Positions 1-6,815 of a stretch of 20,978 nucleotides of DNA are shown here, in pieces (the stretch's first letter is position 1; each line of letters starts with the position of its first letter). The stretch covers positions 1-20,978 of the forward strand of contig DAOTVZ010000066.1 in the NCBI GenBank assembly GCA_034436045.1, read 5' to 3'. The DNA is from H111-94 sp034436045. GTDB taxonomy: Bacteria; Chloroflexota; Ktedonobacteria; Ktedonobacterales; Ktedonobacteraceae. The position numbers and the translations under genes are program-made. The notes beneath the pieces were generated by a model that did not search any database, was not told where the DNA came from, and saw nothing but the letters and a program-made list of their open reading frames with translations.

Positions 1-2
1 TG

Positions 3-95
3 GCGGCCAAAGTGGCCTTGCATACCTTTTGCCTGTGGCTCAATGGGCAACTTGGGCGCGACCCGTTGGCCTTTGCCGAGTTGCTCGAGTGGTAA
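3..95 (+). CDS. Transposase, C-terminal fragment (IS982-like), 5' cut by window edge
   Basis: An open frame enters from the left edge and ends at TAA 93-95. Its last 30 residues include KVALHTFCLWLNGQLGR followed by PLAFAELLEW. This matches the pattern at the C-terminus of IS982-family transposases as I remember it: a lysine, a helix with an asparagine, then GR-x-P-L and a short hydrophobic end. It is the only gene on the plus strand and points towards the cluster. Only the tail is visible, so the family is uncertain, and I could not define the terminal inverted repeat of the element in the bases that follow. It marks a mobile element bordering the biosynthetic genes. Confidence 0.5.
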   Translation, partial: AAKVALHTFCLWLNGQLGRDPLAFAELLEW

Positions 96-317
96 AGTCA
101 TCATCTCAATTCACACCAAACGTTTAACCTATGTCCAAGCCCTCTCGACAAAGGGCCGGCACCCAGCATAGACTGAGTACATGAAAAGAACTGCTTGAGT
201 CTTCGATGTGAGCAATGCCTACACCTTGATCAAAATATTCCCTGGCCTTTTGCTCTAAATGGCACTATGTCCATACGGTTGATCAATGTTTCACGTTGAC
301 ATTGTACTTTTTCTTCA

Positions 318-614
318 CTATGTTGCATCAGAACGTTCTTGAACTTGTTGCTCTGTCTGCTCAGCAGGCATTTCCAGGTCTTCAGGAATGGCAAATTGCA
401 ATACAGTGGTGCAGTAATGTTGCCATTGGGGCGTTACCGTATCAAATAGCAGGCCTTTGTCGGGTATGATCGGGCTTCTAACTACTGTGAAATCGTCCCA
501 AAGGTATACTACATCATCGTCTGAGAGTTTTGGCTCGTTGCCTTCACTTTTTTCTACCCAACCGCCAAATTGTCTGAGATCTCCCAGGTGATATGCCCTA
601 CAGTATTTTCTCAT
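318..614 (-). CDS. 98-aa protein of unknown function; candidate RiPP precursor or scaffold peptide
   Basis: I do not recognise this protein with certainty. It is 98 residues, has no signal peptide and no membrane segment. It starts MRKYCRAYHLGDLRQFGGW and has an acidic/aromatic centre with WDDFTVV around residues 39-45. Around residues 50-80 lie PDKGLLFD, a QWQHYC segment and FAIPEDL. The tail after about residue 82 is polar and rich in Glu and Gln and ends in SDAT. An ordered-looking first part followed by a low-complexity tail would suit a leader plus modifiable or extendable C-terminus. The ATG has an ideal AGGAGG seven bases upstream. The gene follows the biosynthetic operon on the same strand but has its own predicted promoter and inverted repeats, as expected for a substrate made in excess of its enzymes. 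It could equally be an unrelated small conserved protein. Confidence 0.75.
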   Translation of the reverse strand: MRKYCRAYHLGDLRQFGGWVEKSEGNEPKLSDDDVVYLWDDFTVVRSPIIPDKGLLFDTVTPQWQHYCTTVLQFAIPEDLEMPAEQTEQQVQERSDAT

Positions 615-621
615 GATCTAG

Positions 622-627
622 CCTCCT
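622..627 (-). promoter_or_regulatory. Strong ribosome binding site of the 98-aa gene
   Basis: Read on the minus strand this is AGGAGG, seven bases before the ATG at 614. It is a full Shine-Dalgarno match and fixes the start of the 98-aa protein. Confidence 0.8.
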
Positions 628-644
628 GTATGTAATGTTTATAA

Positions 645-668
645 AAGAAACGAACTAAACCGTTTCTT
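645..668. repeat. Perfect 8-bp inverted repeat, possible operator
   Basis: AAGAAACG (645-652) and CGTTTCTT (661-668) are exact reverse complements separated by 8 bases. The site lies 30-54 bp upstream of the ATG of the 98-aa gene, next to a TATAAA-like sequence on the minus strand. The centre-to-centre spacing of about one and a half helical turns suits a dimeric repressor, but no regulator gene is visible in the window. It could also form a small hairpin in the 5' leader RNA. Confidence 0.45.
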
Positions 669-764
669 CATGTACAGACACTATTACATGTTTTGTTGGG
701 AAGCCAATTCTTCCAACGGCCTGCGTAAGCCTGGTGTATATATACCCACTCAGACTTCTTTCAT

Positions 765-806
765 AATGATATAAATGAGTAGCAGGAAATTATTATTTAT
801 ATCATT
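765..806. repeat. Perfect 12-bp inverted repeat in AT-rich leader region
   Basis: AATGATATAAAT (765-776) and ATTTATATCATT (795-806) are exact reverse complements with an 18-base spacer. The site lies between the predicted promoter at 880-908 and the 98-aa gene, so a transcript would carry a 12-bp stem made mostly of A-U pairs. No T-run follows on either strand that would make it a clear terminator. A two-site operator or a structured 5' leader is more likely. Confidence 0.5.
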
Positions 807-879
807 TTAAAGAATTTTATCGTTATTTTAACGTAGTACCTATATAAGAAGTCTATATAAATTGTCTATCGTAATAGAT

Positions 880-908
880 ATTTTAACAACAAAACGTGTT
901 TTTGTCAA
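880..908 (-). promoter_or_regulatory. Sigma-70-type promoter reading towards the 98-aa gene
   Basis: On the minus strand there is a consensus -35 box TTGACA (903-908), a 17-base spacer, and a -10 box TAAAAT (880-885; five of six bases match TATAAT). Transcription would begin near 873 and give a 5' leader of about 260 nt for the 98-aa gene. The promoter lies downstream of the last operon gene, so it would uncouple the small gene from the enzymes. This is a motif-based call only. Confidence 0.55.
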
Positions 909-996
909 GGGATCATCATAAGGCCGGAACTGTTGCAAAGTTCTAATCCTTCATTCAGATCCCATTCGAGTGAGGGTAAAGGGCAGACACTTACGG

Positions 997-2067
997 TCAG
1001 GAAGTATTTCCAGGGGGTGGACAGCGGCGCAAGTTCTTCAAAACTGCGTCAATGATCTCCAGGGCAGTATCCACATCGCGTGTTGTGATCCCATAATGAA
1101 ACACAGCACGAATTCTTTCATGTCCGCTGCTGCTGAGATTTAAGCCGTGTTCATGAGCAAGAGAAATGAACTTTTGCCGATCAAAAGCTGTGGAGGCTAC
1201 ACGGAAGATCACAATATTGGTTTGAACCGTCTCCAGATTAATCTGGATTTCGGGATGTTGCAGAAGGCCTTCTGCGAATCTTCTGGCATGGATATGATCC
1301 TCTACAAGACGATCAACCATTTGTTCGAGCGCGATAATGCCCGCGGCAGCGATAATGCCCGCCTGACGCATGCCACCTCCGAGCATTTTACGAATACGGC
1401 GGACTCTGTCTATGAAACTGGCATCTCCAACAACCATCGATCCAATAGGGGCACTGAGGCCTTTTGATAAACAAAACTGGACCGAGGTGGCATAGCTAGC
1501 AATCTCGGCAGCACTTTTACCCAGCGCGAGGGCTGCATGAAAGATGCGAGCGCCATCGATATGTACAGGTAGAAGATGGGTCTGAGCAAAATGTTGAACC
1601 TGCTCCAGATAGGAGAGCGATAAAACTGTACCTCCGCAGCGATTATGTGTATTTTCTAAACAAATTAGAGAAGGTAAGGCAAATTGAGGATCGTCATTGT
1701 CTTCTGCCAGAGCTTGCTCCAGATCTTCAATCCGAAGCGTTCCATCTGGCTGAGTAGGAACCGGCTCATAGATAACGCCACCACATATGGAGGCCCCTCC
1801 TGCCTCATAGATGTAGATATCTGACTCATTGCCCACCAGTACTTTTGTGCCGCGCGGGCAATGTGCCATAATTGAAGTAAGGTTGGCCATAGTGCCGCTT
1901 GGCATGAGGCAGGCAGCCTGCTTTCCTAGCTTATGAGAGGCCAGTTTTTCTAGAGAGCATACTGTAGGATCTTCACCATAGACATCATCTCCCAAAGCGG
2001 CCTCGGTGATGGCTGCTAGCATTGCCGGTGTAGGTAAGGTAAATGTATCGCTACGCAGTTCAATCAT
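997..2067 (-). CDS. Threonine-aldolase-like PLP enzyme (fold type I)
   Basis: Low-specificity threonine aldolases reversibly cleave beta-hydroxy amino acids to glycine and an aldehyde. The start MIELRSDTFTLPTPAML, GDDVYGEDPT (residues 27-36) and the PLP-lysine motif SKGLSAPIGS (Lys202) are clear family signatures, as is GGGMRQAGI near residue 230. The 356-residue length is close to the usual size. I chose the ATG at 2067, preceded by GAGGAA, over the upstream ATG at 2094. The gene overlaps the ATP-grasp gene by 8 nt and ends the operon. Oddly, the histidine expected at residue 83 (E. coli numbering, recalled from memory) is Asp in ESDIYIYEAGG, and the second active-site histidine, near residue 126 in E. 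coli, appears to be Gln here. An altered beta-hydroxy amino acid substrate, or synthesis rather than cleavage, is therefore plausible. Confidence 0.9.
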   Translation of the reverse strand: MIELRSDTFTLPTPAMLAAITEAALGDDVYGEDPTVCSLEKLASHKLGKQAACLMPSGTMANLTSIMAHCPRGTKVLVGNESDIYIYEAGGASICGGVIYEPVPTQPDGTLRIEDLEQALAEDNDDPQFALPSLICLENTHNRCGGTVLSLSYLEQVQHFAQTHLLPVHIDGARIFHAALALGKSAAEIASYATSVQFCLSKGLSAPIGSMVVGDASFIDRVRRIRKMLGGGMRQAGIIAAAGIIALEQMVDRLVEDHIHARRFAEGLLQHPEIQINLETVQTNIVIFRVASTAFDRQKFISLAHEHGLNLSSSGHERIRAVFHYGITTRDVDTALEIIDAVLKNLRRCPPPGNTS

Positions 2068-3319
2068 GGCTGTTTTCCTCTTCAGGCGGCGCAACGACTA
2101 TCTCCACATGGGCAAGCATGTTGTGTAAACGTTGCTCCACCTCTTCATAAGTTGGGGCTGTGCAAATGATATATCCCAATCGGTCATAGGCACTCCGAGG
2201 CAGTGAAACTCGTGAGCCAATGGGCATAGTGGTCGCAATTTCACAGATGCCGGATCGTGGCTCACGGATGGTCTCACTAGCTCTAACGCCTTTGAATATA
2301 CCTGGAGCAGGTGCCAGCAGGAACTGAATACCAGCATAGTTATGATATTGCAGTGCCAGGTGAGGCACTTCTCCAACAGCTACATGAAGTTGCTCTTCGA
2401 GCAAATCTAATTCAGTAGTATGTCGAATCAGTTCAGGAATCATACCGCCGGCTAGCCGGGCGTTTATCTCGATGATAGCCGTCTGACCATCAGGAGTGAG
2501 CTTGACTTCTGTATGAGTAGGACCGGAAGTGATGCCTACGGCTTCAAGTGCCAGGCGCACACTCTCTTGCATCGAGCTGGCAATGTGCGGGGCTAGAGTT
2601 GCAGGAAAAATGTGTTGGTGTTCGACGAAGTATGGTTTGCCGGTTACACCTTTGCGGGTAATACCGATACAGATTGTCTCTCCTCGCCAAGTAAACATTT
2701 CAACGCTGAATTCTGGCCCATCGAGATACTCTTCGATGAGAACGGTGCATAAGGTATGCTGCCCGCGTACATTGGTATTCTGACCAAGGATGCAATGCGT
2801 ATGCTGCCTGGCTTGTTGAGCTGTGTGGCATAAGACCACCTGATTAGATCCCGTATCATCAGCAGGTTTTACTATAAATGGCAGAGTAATGTGTCGGAGG
2901 GCGGTATCCAGGTCATCTTCCGTGCGCACAATGGCGAAACGCGGCTGATGGATTTGTGCAGCAGCAAGCACCTCGCGGGTTCGAGCCTTGTTGCGGCATA
3001 TAGCCACAGCTTCTGGCGAATTGCCTGGGAGGTTATAAATGGCAGCCAGTTGCGCTACCATTTCTAGATAGAACTCGCTGGTAGTCGTGATACCTCGGAT
3101 GTTGCGCTGAGGCAGATATCTGGCTATCGCCTCCTGTATGCCCACAATTGAGTTCGTATCGCCAGTCACTACTGGACAATCGATAGACTCAAGGCCACGA
3201 TATCGTCGTGGATTGTTGGTCAGAAAGAAAGGTGCGTATCCCAGGTCCCGAGCTTTTTCAAGCAAGAGCAGGCCTGTTCCGGTAGTATTGGATTCAAGGA
3301 CGAGCAGATGCTGCTGCAT
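2060..3319 (-). CDS. ATP-grasp carboxylate-amine ligase
   Basis: ATP-grasp ligases activate a carboxylate as an acyl phosphate and join it to an amine. The 419-residue protein has an N-terminal pre-ATP-grasp Rossmann-like part (HLLVLESNTTGTG, residues 4-16). The nucleotide-binding segment is LPFIVKPADDTGSNQVV (146-162, Lys151). EEYLDGPEFSVE (196-207) and the metal-binding EINARLAGG (284-292) follow. This layout resembles L-amino-acid ligases of the BacD type and ATP-grasp enzymes of peptide antibiotic clusters. The start at 3319 has AAGGAA at the right distance; the upstream ATG at 3346 has none. It overlaps the PLP gene by 26 nt and the aldolase gene by 8 nt, which implies translational coupling. 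A role in joining diaminobutyrate to another acid is inference. Confidence 0.85.
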   Translation of the reverse strand: MQQHLLVLESNTTGTGLLLLEKARDLGYAPFFLTNNPRRYRGLESIDCPVVTGDTNSIVGIQEAIARYLPQRNIRGITTTSEFYLEMVAQLAAIYNLPGNSPEAVAICRNKARTREVLAAAQIHQPRFAIVRTEDDLDTALRHITLPFIVKPADDTGSNQVVLCHTAQQARQHTHCILGQNTNVRGQHTLCTVLIEEYLDGPEFSVEMFTWRGETICIGITRKGVTGKPYFVEHQHIFPATLAPHIASSMQESVRLALEAVGITSGPTHTEVKLTPDGQTAIIEINARLAGGMIPELIRHTTELDLLEEQLHVAVGEVPHLALQYHNYAGIQFLLAPAPGIFKGVRASETIREPRSGICEIATTMPIGSRVSLPRSAYDRLGYIICTAPTYEEVEQRLHNMLAHVEIVVAPPEEENSHD

Positions 3320-4346
3320 GAGGATTCCTTCTTTTGATAGTAGCAAATGACCAGGATGAGACTACCGTTGATGGCGTAACTTCTTGTGGCATCTCAGGCA
3401 GCGCTGAGAGGCATAACCGGTGTTCTGCGCGGTACCGCTCATTATAGATAGTATGGCTATAGCGGTCGCCCCGGTCGGGGAGAATGGCAGCAATCACTGT
3501 ACCCGATTGAACAATTCTGCTCAACCAGCGTGCCACGATATAGACAGAGCCGGAGCTATTGCCAGCAAAGATTTTTTCATGAGCAGCAAGTTCCAGCGCG
3601 CCGGTGAATGCTTCTGCATCGCTTAGCCAGTGTACTTCATCAATAACCGAGAAATCGACATTAGCCGGAATGAGGCTGTTTCCCAGGCCGCTTTGCAGGC
3701 GTTTAGGTTGGTCAGGTTGTCCAAAGATCACACTGCCAACTGCATCAACTGCTACAACGCGCAGATTCGGACAGGAAGGAAGGAGTCCATGCGCAATTCC
3801 ACAAAGTGATCCTCCACTCCCTACACTGCCGACGAGAATGTCCACGCGTCCCAGATCTTCCAGAAGTTCCTGAGCCAATGCATGGTAGGCACGGGGATTC
3901 CCAGGGTTGTCATATTGACGTGGCCAGAAGGCTCCCGGGTAGAGTTGCAAAAGTTCATGTAAGCGCTCCAAGCGCGCGCTCTGCCAGCCCTGGCCTGTCA
4001 TCTGTCGCACGATATGCACCTGGCAGCACATTGCTTTAAGCTTGGCAAGGGTGATACTGTCGATACGAGGATCGGTAACAATATGCACTTCGTGTCCCAG
4101 CGCTGTACCCACCAAAGCTACGCCAAGCGCCATAGTACCAGATGAACTTTCAATGATTGGCGCACCGTCATGTAAGACGCCGGTCTCTTTGGCCTCCAGA
4201 ATGATCTGTTTGGCAACGCGATCTTTCATGCCAAAGGGATTTAACAATTCGAGCTTGGCATAGATCTGTCCCTGAGCGGAAGGAGAGCAGCGGAGCTGGA
4301 CGAGCGGTGTCCTGCCGATACAATCAATTATATCTTTCCGAAGCAT
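3294..4346 (-). CDS. Cysteine-synthase-like PLP enzyme (fold type II), likely beta-replacement for diaminobutyrate
   Basis: The protein has the CysK/SbnA architecture: IGRTPLVQL near the N-terminus and the PLP lysine in NPFGMKDR (Lys41). The substrate loop is ESSSGTMA (66-73) and the phosphate-binding glycine loop GSVGSGGSLCG (173-183). True cysteine synthases carry TSGNTG in the substrate loop, so SSGTMA argues for a different acceptor or donor. With a threonine-kinase-like gene and an argininosuccinate-lyase-like gene directly upstream, it probably takes O-phosphothreonine and replaces phosphate with the amino group of aspartate. This is the route proposed for 2,3-diaminobutyrate in friulimicin- and pacidamycin-type clusters. 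The tail after about residue 315 is longer than in CysK and low in recognisable motifs. AAGGATGG precedes the ATG. The 3' end overlaps the ATP-grasp gene. Confidence 0.85.
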   Translation of the reverse strand: MLRKDIIDCIGRTPLVQLRCSPSAQGQIYAKLELLNPFGMKDRVAKQIILEAKETGVLHDGAPIIESSSGTMALGVALVGTALGHEVHIVTDPRIDSITLAKLKAMCCQVHIVRQMTGQGWQSARLERLHELLQLYPGAFWPRQYDNPGNPRAYHALAQELLEDLGRVDILVGSVGSGGSLCGIAHGLLPSCPNLRVVAVDAVGSVIFGQPDQPKRLQSGLGNSLIPANVDFSVIDEVHWLSDAEAFTGALELAAHEKIFAGNSSGSVYIVARWLSRIVQSGTVIAAILPDRGDRYSHTIYNERYRAEHRLCLSALPEMPQEVTPSTVVSSWSFATIKRRNPHAAASARP

Positions 4347-4358
4347 CTTTATCCATCC

Positions 4359-5261
4359 TTATGCAAAATCTAGAGAATGATAGAAAAAGACAGTTTCCGC
4401 TAGATCTGCCATATAGGCGCATGCGGCCTTTACTTGCTGATCGTAGTTCTGGCAGAAATCGGAGAGCAGTATGCCAATGCATGTTCCACTATGCGCAACA
4501 ACAACTCCCAGCGCATCAATCTCCCGACAGATCTTTATGAGATCGGATAGGGTACGTTTGGGATTGAGCCGCTGATTTAAGATAGCGCTACGTGTCGCAA
4601 CTTTTCCGATGGTACGAACGTCGCGCCGCTGGATTGCATGGGTGATCGTTCGCAACAAAACTCGATATTCCTGTTCATCCGAGGATGTGTATGGCTTGGC
4701 CCAGCGGTTAAACTCAAGCGTATCTAGCTCTCCCCCCTCATCGATGCCTACAATCGTTAAGGAAGGCAGCACGCCGATGAACTCACACAAGCGAACCTCA
4801 CAGTGGTAGAAGGAGACCACGCCGGGGTACATCACACCATCAGACGGTTCAATCTCTCGCATAAAACGTTGTAGCAGTGGAACGGGGAGATCGAGCCGAA
4901 AACATGAGGTCAGCGCTCGCGCTGTTGCGACGAGATCCGCGGATGAGCTGGCTAATCCTTTTCCAACCGGGAGGTCACTGTCGATCAGCAATGCTCCCTT
5001 GCAAGGAAGAGAAAAAAATTCTAGAAGCATTCGAGCTAAATGCAGCGATTTTTCCTTGAACGAAGGATAGACCGTAAGGGTTGACGCAGTTGGAGAAGTG
5101 ATAAAGGTCACGTTTGAATACTCTTGAATCGGTAACGTAACCAGAAAGTCCGAGGATGCACCTCCTAGACGCCCTTGAAGTAGTTCTCCAAAGGTTCCAA
5201 AGGCTTTCCCTTTGCCAATCTGTGTCAGTTGATCGTGCAAAAGATGTGAATGGACCTGCAT
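4359..5261 (-). CDS. GHMP kinase, PduX-like L-threonine kinase
   Basis: The predicted protein of 300 residues carries the three GHMP motifs: GKAFGTFGELLQG (residues 18-30), the ATP loop LPVGKGLASSSADL (97-110) and AHSGTCIGILL (256-266). GELLQG close to the N-terminus is typical of PduX-type threonine kinases, which make O-phospho-L-threonine from L-threonine and ATP. The open frame extends further upstream into the lyase gene, but the ATG at 5261 with GAAGG before it, placed 7 nt after the lyase stop, is the sensible start. It lies between the lyase gene and the PLP gene (12-nt gap), which supports a role in making the phosphorylated precursor of 2,3-diaminobutyrate. A serine substrate, giving diaminopropionate, cannot be excluded. 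Confidence 0.85.
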   Translation of the reverse strand: MQVHSHLLHDQLTQIGKGKAFGTFGELLQGRLGGASSDFLVTLPIQEYSNVTFITSPTASTLTVYPSFKEKSLHLARMLLEFFSLPCKGALLIDSDLPVGKGLASSSADLVATARALTSCFRLDLPVPLLQRFMREIEPSDGVMYPGVVSFYHCEVRLCEFIGVLPSLTIVGIDEGGELDTLEFNRWAKPYTSSDEQEYRVLLRTITHAIQRRDVRTIGKVATRSAILNQRLNPKRTLSDLIKICREIDALGVVVAHSGTCIGILLSDFCQNYDQQVKAACAYMADLAETVFFYHSLDFA

Positions 5262-5268
5262 GTCAAGT

Positions 5269-6801
5269 TTAACCTTCTCTCTTTTCGCATTGCCAGGCGA
5301 TTGATAGTTGTACGCCATGCAGTGCATAGGCCAGCTTCTCTTTTCTATCCTTCCATCCATGACAGTACTGCTCTGCTTCCTTTTCTTGCTGAGCAAGCAG
5401 TTCGCAGACCATTTGAGGGTGGGTAGAGCCTGCTGACTGCTTGCCATACAAATTTGCCTGAGTACTAGTAAAAGCTTGTATCTCTTTATCCGAAATCTCG
5501 ATGGTATAGCCACAGTTCTTGCACAGGGCTTGAAGTTCGGCGCTTTCCGCCTGACCGGGCTGACGTTGTAGCTCAGTCATGCGCGTAATGTATTTGCCCA
5601 CGATGACCTGCGCAGTGCGATATGGGATGCTATAGTGCAGCGTGAGATGGTTCGCCAGCGCAAAGCCACCGATAAACTCCCGTTCACATGCCTGAAGCAT
5701 CTGCTCCTGACGAAAGCAGATTCGCTCAAGTACGCCAGTGAAAAGGGATACTAAGGATCGTGTTGCAGTAAATAGCGTCATAAGATAGGCACCGGCCTCC
5801 TTAGAAGTTTCGACAAGATTGGTATACGGTGTATTGCGTTGCCCAAGCACGAAATCGATGGCGAAGGCCGAAAGATGTGCACTTCTGCCCCTGATCCTCT
5901 CGAGAACAGGAAAATTCTTTTTTTGCGGCATTGCAGAAGAGATGCCTGATAGCTCATCAGGTAAGTCAATATAGCGATACTCGCTGCTTCCCCATAGCAG
6001 CAGGTCGGTAGCAAAGCGGCTGAGATATGTCCCAAGCAAGGAAAGTTCATTTGCGATAAGTAGCGTCCATTCTCGGGAAGTAACGGAGACCAGTGCATGG
6101 CGCTGGGGACGAGAAAATCCCAGGTGATGAGCCATACGCTCTCGATCCCAGGCTAAGTGCTGACCGGCCATGGCTCCGGCACCGAGAGGGCAGGCATTAA
6201 TCTCATCGTAGATAGATAGTAGTCGCAGGATGGCTCCGAGAATATGCTCAACAAGTGCGGCGAGGTAAAATCCCGGTGTAATGATCTGAGCAACCTGGTA
6301 ATGTGTATAGCCAGGCATAGGAACCGTAGTATATTTCTGCGCCTGGTGATGTGTTGCTTGAAAAAAGGCGAGCAAATTTTCAATCAATGTCAACACTTGA
6401 TCGCGACCGAACATAACCTGCGCGCAGGCTTGTAGATCGTTGCGACTACGGTCCACATGCCAAAATTCTACCGGGGCAGCAAGACGCTGATCGACATAGC
6501 GCTCAATGGCAAAAGCCATATCTGACATATTGACCTCCGCATTAGCGGTCAACGTGTCGGGAGTAATCTGATCAAGAATGCTGCCAATAGATGACACCCT
6601 TTCATGATTGAGGAGTTGCATTCGCTCATATTCGAGCAACAGAACCTTCTCAATCCAGAGGTAGTAAGGAAGATAATGATGAAGTTCGTAGTCAAACTGA
6701 GCTTGAAGTACCTCTGTGAGCAAAAGCGCGTCAGGCCCGGTTTTGATTCTGCCGCTGAGCGAATGCTGAGCTGGCTGTTGAAAGGAATTTTGACCCGGCA
6801 T
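5269..6801 (-). CDS. Argininosuccinate-lyase-like protein (fumarase/aspartase superfamily)
   Basis: Lyases of this superfamily split N-substituted succinates and release fumarate. The 510-residue protein has HVDRSRND (115-122), corresponding to the HTGRSRND motif, and GYTHYQ (164-169, with the catalytic-pair His167). AGAMAG lies near 208, and the flexible-loop signature is GISSAMPQKKN (286-296), where the usual sequence is GSS-x-MPQKKN. The protein is somewhat longer than housekeeping argininosuccinate lyases (about 460), with extra residues mainly at the C-terminus. No other arginine gene is nearby. The kinase and cysteine-synthase-like genes adjoin it, so it most likely removes fumarate from an aspartate adduct to give 2,3-diaminobutyrate, as Pac17 is thought to do in pacidamycin biosynthesis. 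GAGGAGG precedes the ATG, and the P450 stop is 14 nt upstream. Confidence 0.88.
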   Translation of the reverse strand: MPGQNSFQQPAQHSLSGRIKTGPDALLLTEVLQAQFDYELHHYLPYYLWIEKVLLLEYERMQLLNHERVSSIGSILDQITPDTLTANAEVNMSDMAFAIERYVDQRLAAPVEFWHVDRSRNDLQACAQVMFGRDQVLTLIENLLAFFQATHHQAQKYTTVPMPGYTHYQVAQIITPGFYLAALVEHILGAILRLLSIYDEINACPLGAGAMAGQHLAWDRERMAHHLGFSRPQRHALVSVTSREWTLLIANELSLLGTYLSRFATDLLLWGSSEYRYIDLPDELSGISSAMPQKKNFPVLERIRGRSAHLSAFAIDFVLGQRNTPYTNLVETSKEAGAYLMTLFTATRSLVSLFTGVLERICFRQEQMLQACEREFIGGFALANHLTLHYSIPYRTAQVIVGKYITRMTELQRQPGQAESAELQALCKNCGYTIEISDKEIQAFTSTQANLYGKQSAGSTHPQMVCELLAQQEKEAEQYCHGWKDRKEKLAYALHGVQLSIAWQCEKREG

Positions 6802-6815
6802 AGTTGCTATCCTCC

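Larger units (their letters stand above)
615..996. other. Intergenic region of 382 bp between the aldolase gene and the 98-aa gene
   Basis: No coding frame with a ribosome binding site is visible here. The part from about 760 to 900 is strikingly AT-rich. It holds the promoter at 880-908, the 12-bp inverted repeat at 765-806 and the 8-bp inverted repeat at 645-668. I see no convincing rho-independent terminator for the operon that ends at 997. Confidence 0.6.

Noticed and set aside
284..304. 6-bp inverted repeat CAATGT/ACATTG after the 98-aa gene
   Set aside because: The stem is short and A-T rich. No T-run follows it on the minus strand, and only a weak T-rich stretch follows on the plus strand, so a terminator call is not supported.
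1331..1362. 14-bp direct repeat GCGATAATGCCCGC, two copies
   Set aside because: It encodes the conserved AGIIAAAGIIA helix of the threonine-aldolase family, so it is a coding coincidence and not a repeat element.
5262..5513. Upstream extension of the kinase open frame
   Set aside because: It lies within the lyase gene in another frame, lacks family similarity, and a better ATG with a ribosome binding site exists at 5261.
5269..6801. Housekeeping arginine biosynthesis
   Set aside because: The lyase stands alone without argininosuccinate synthase, and its neighbours are a threonine-kinase-like and a cysteine-synthase-like gene, so a tailoring role is more likely.
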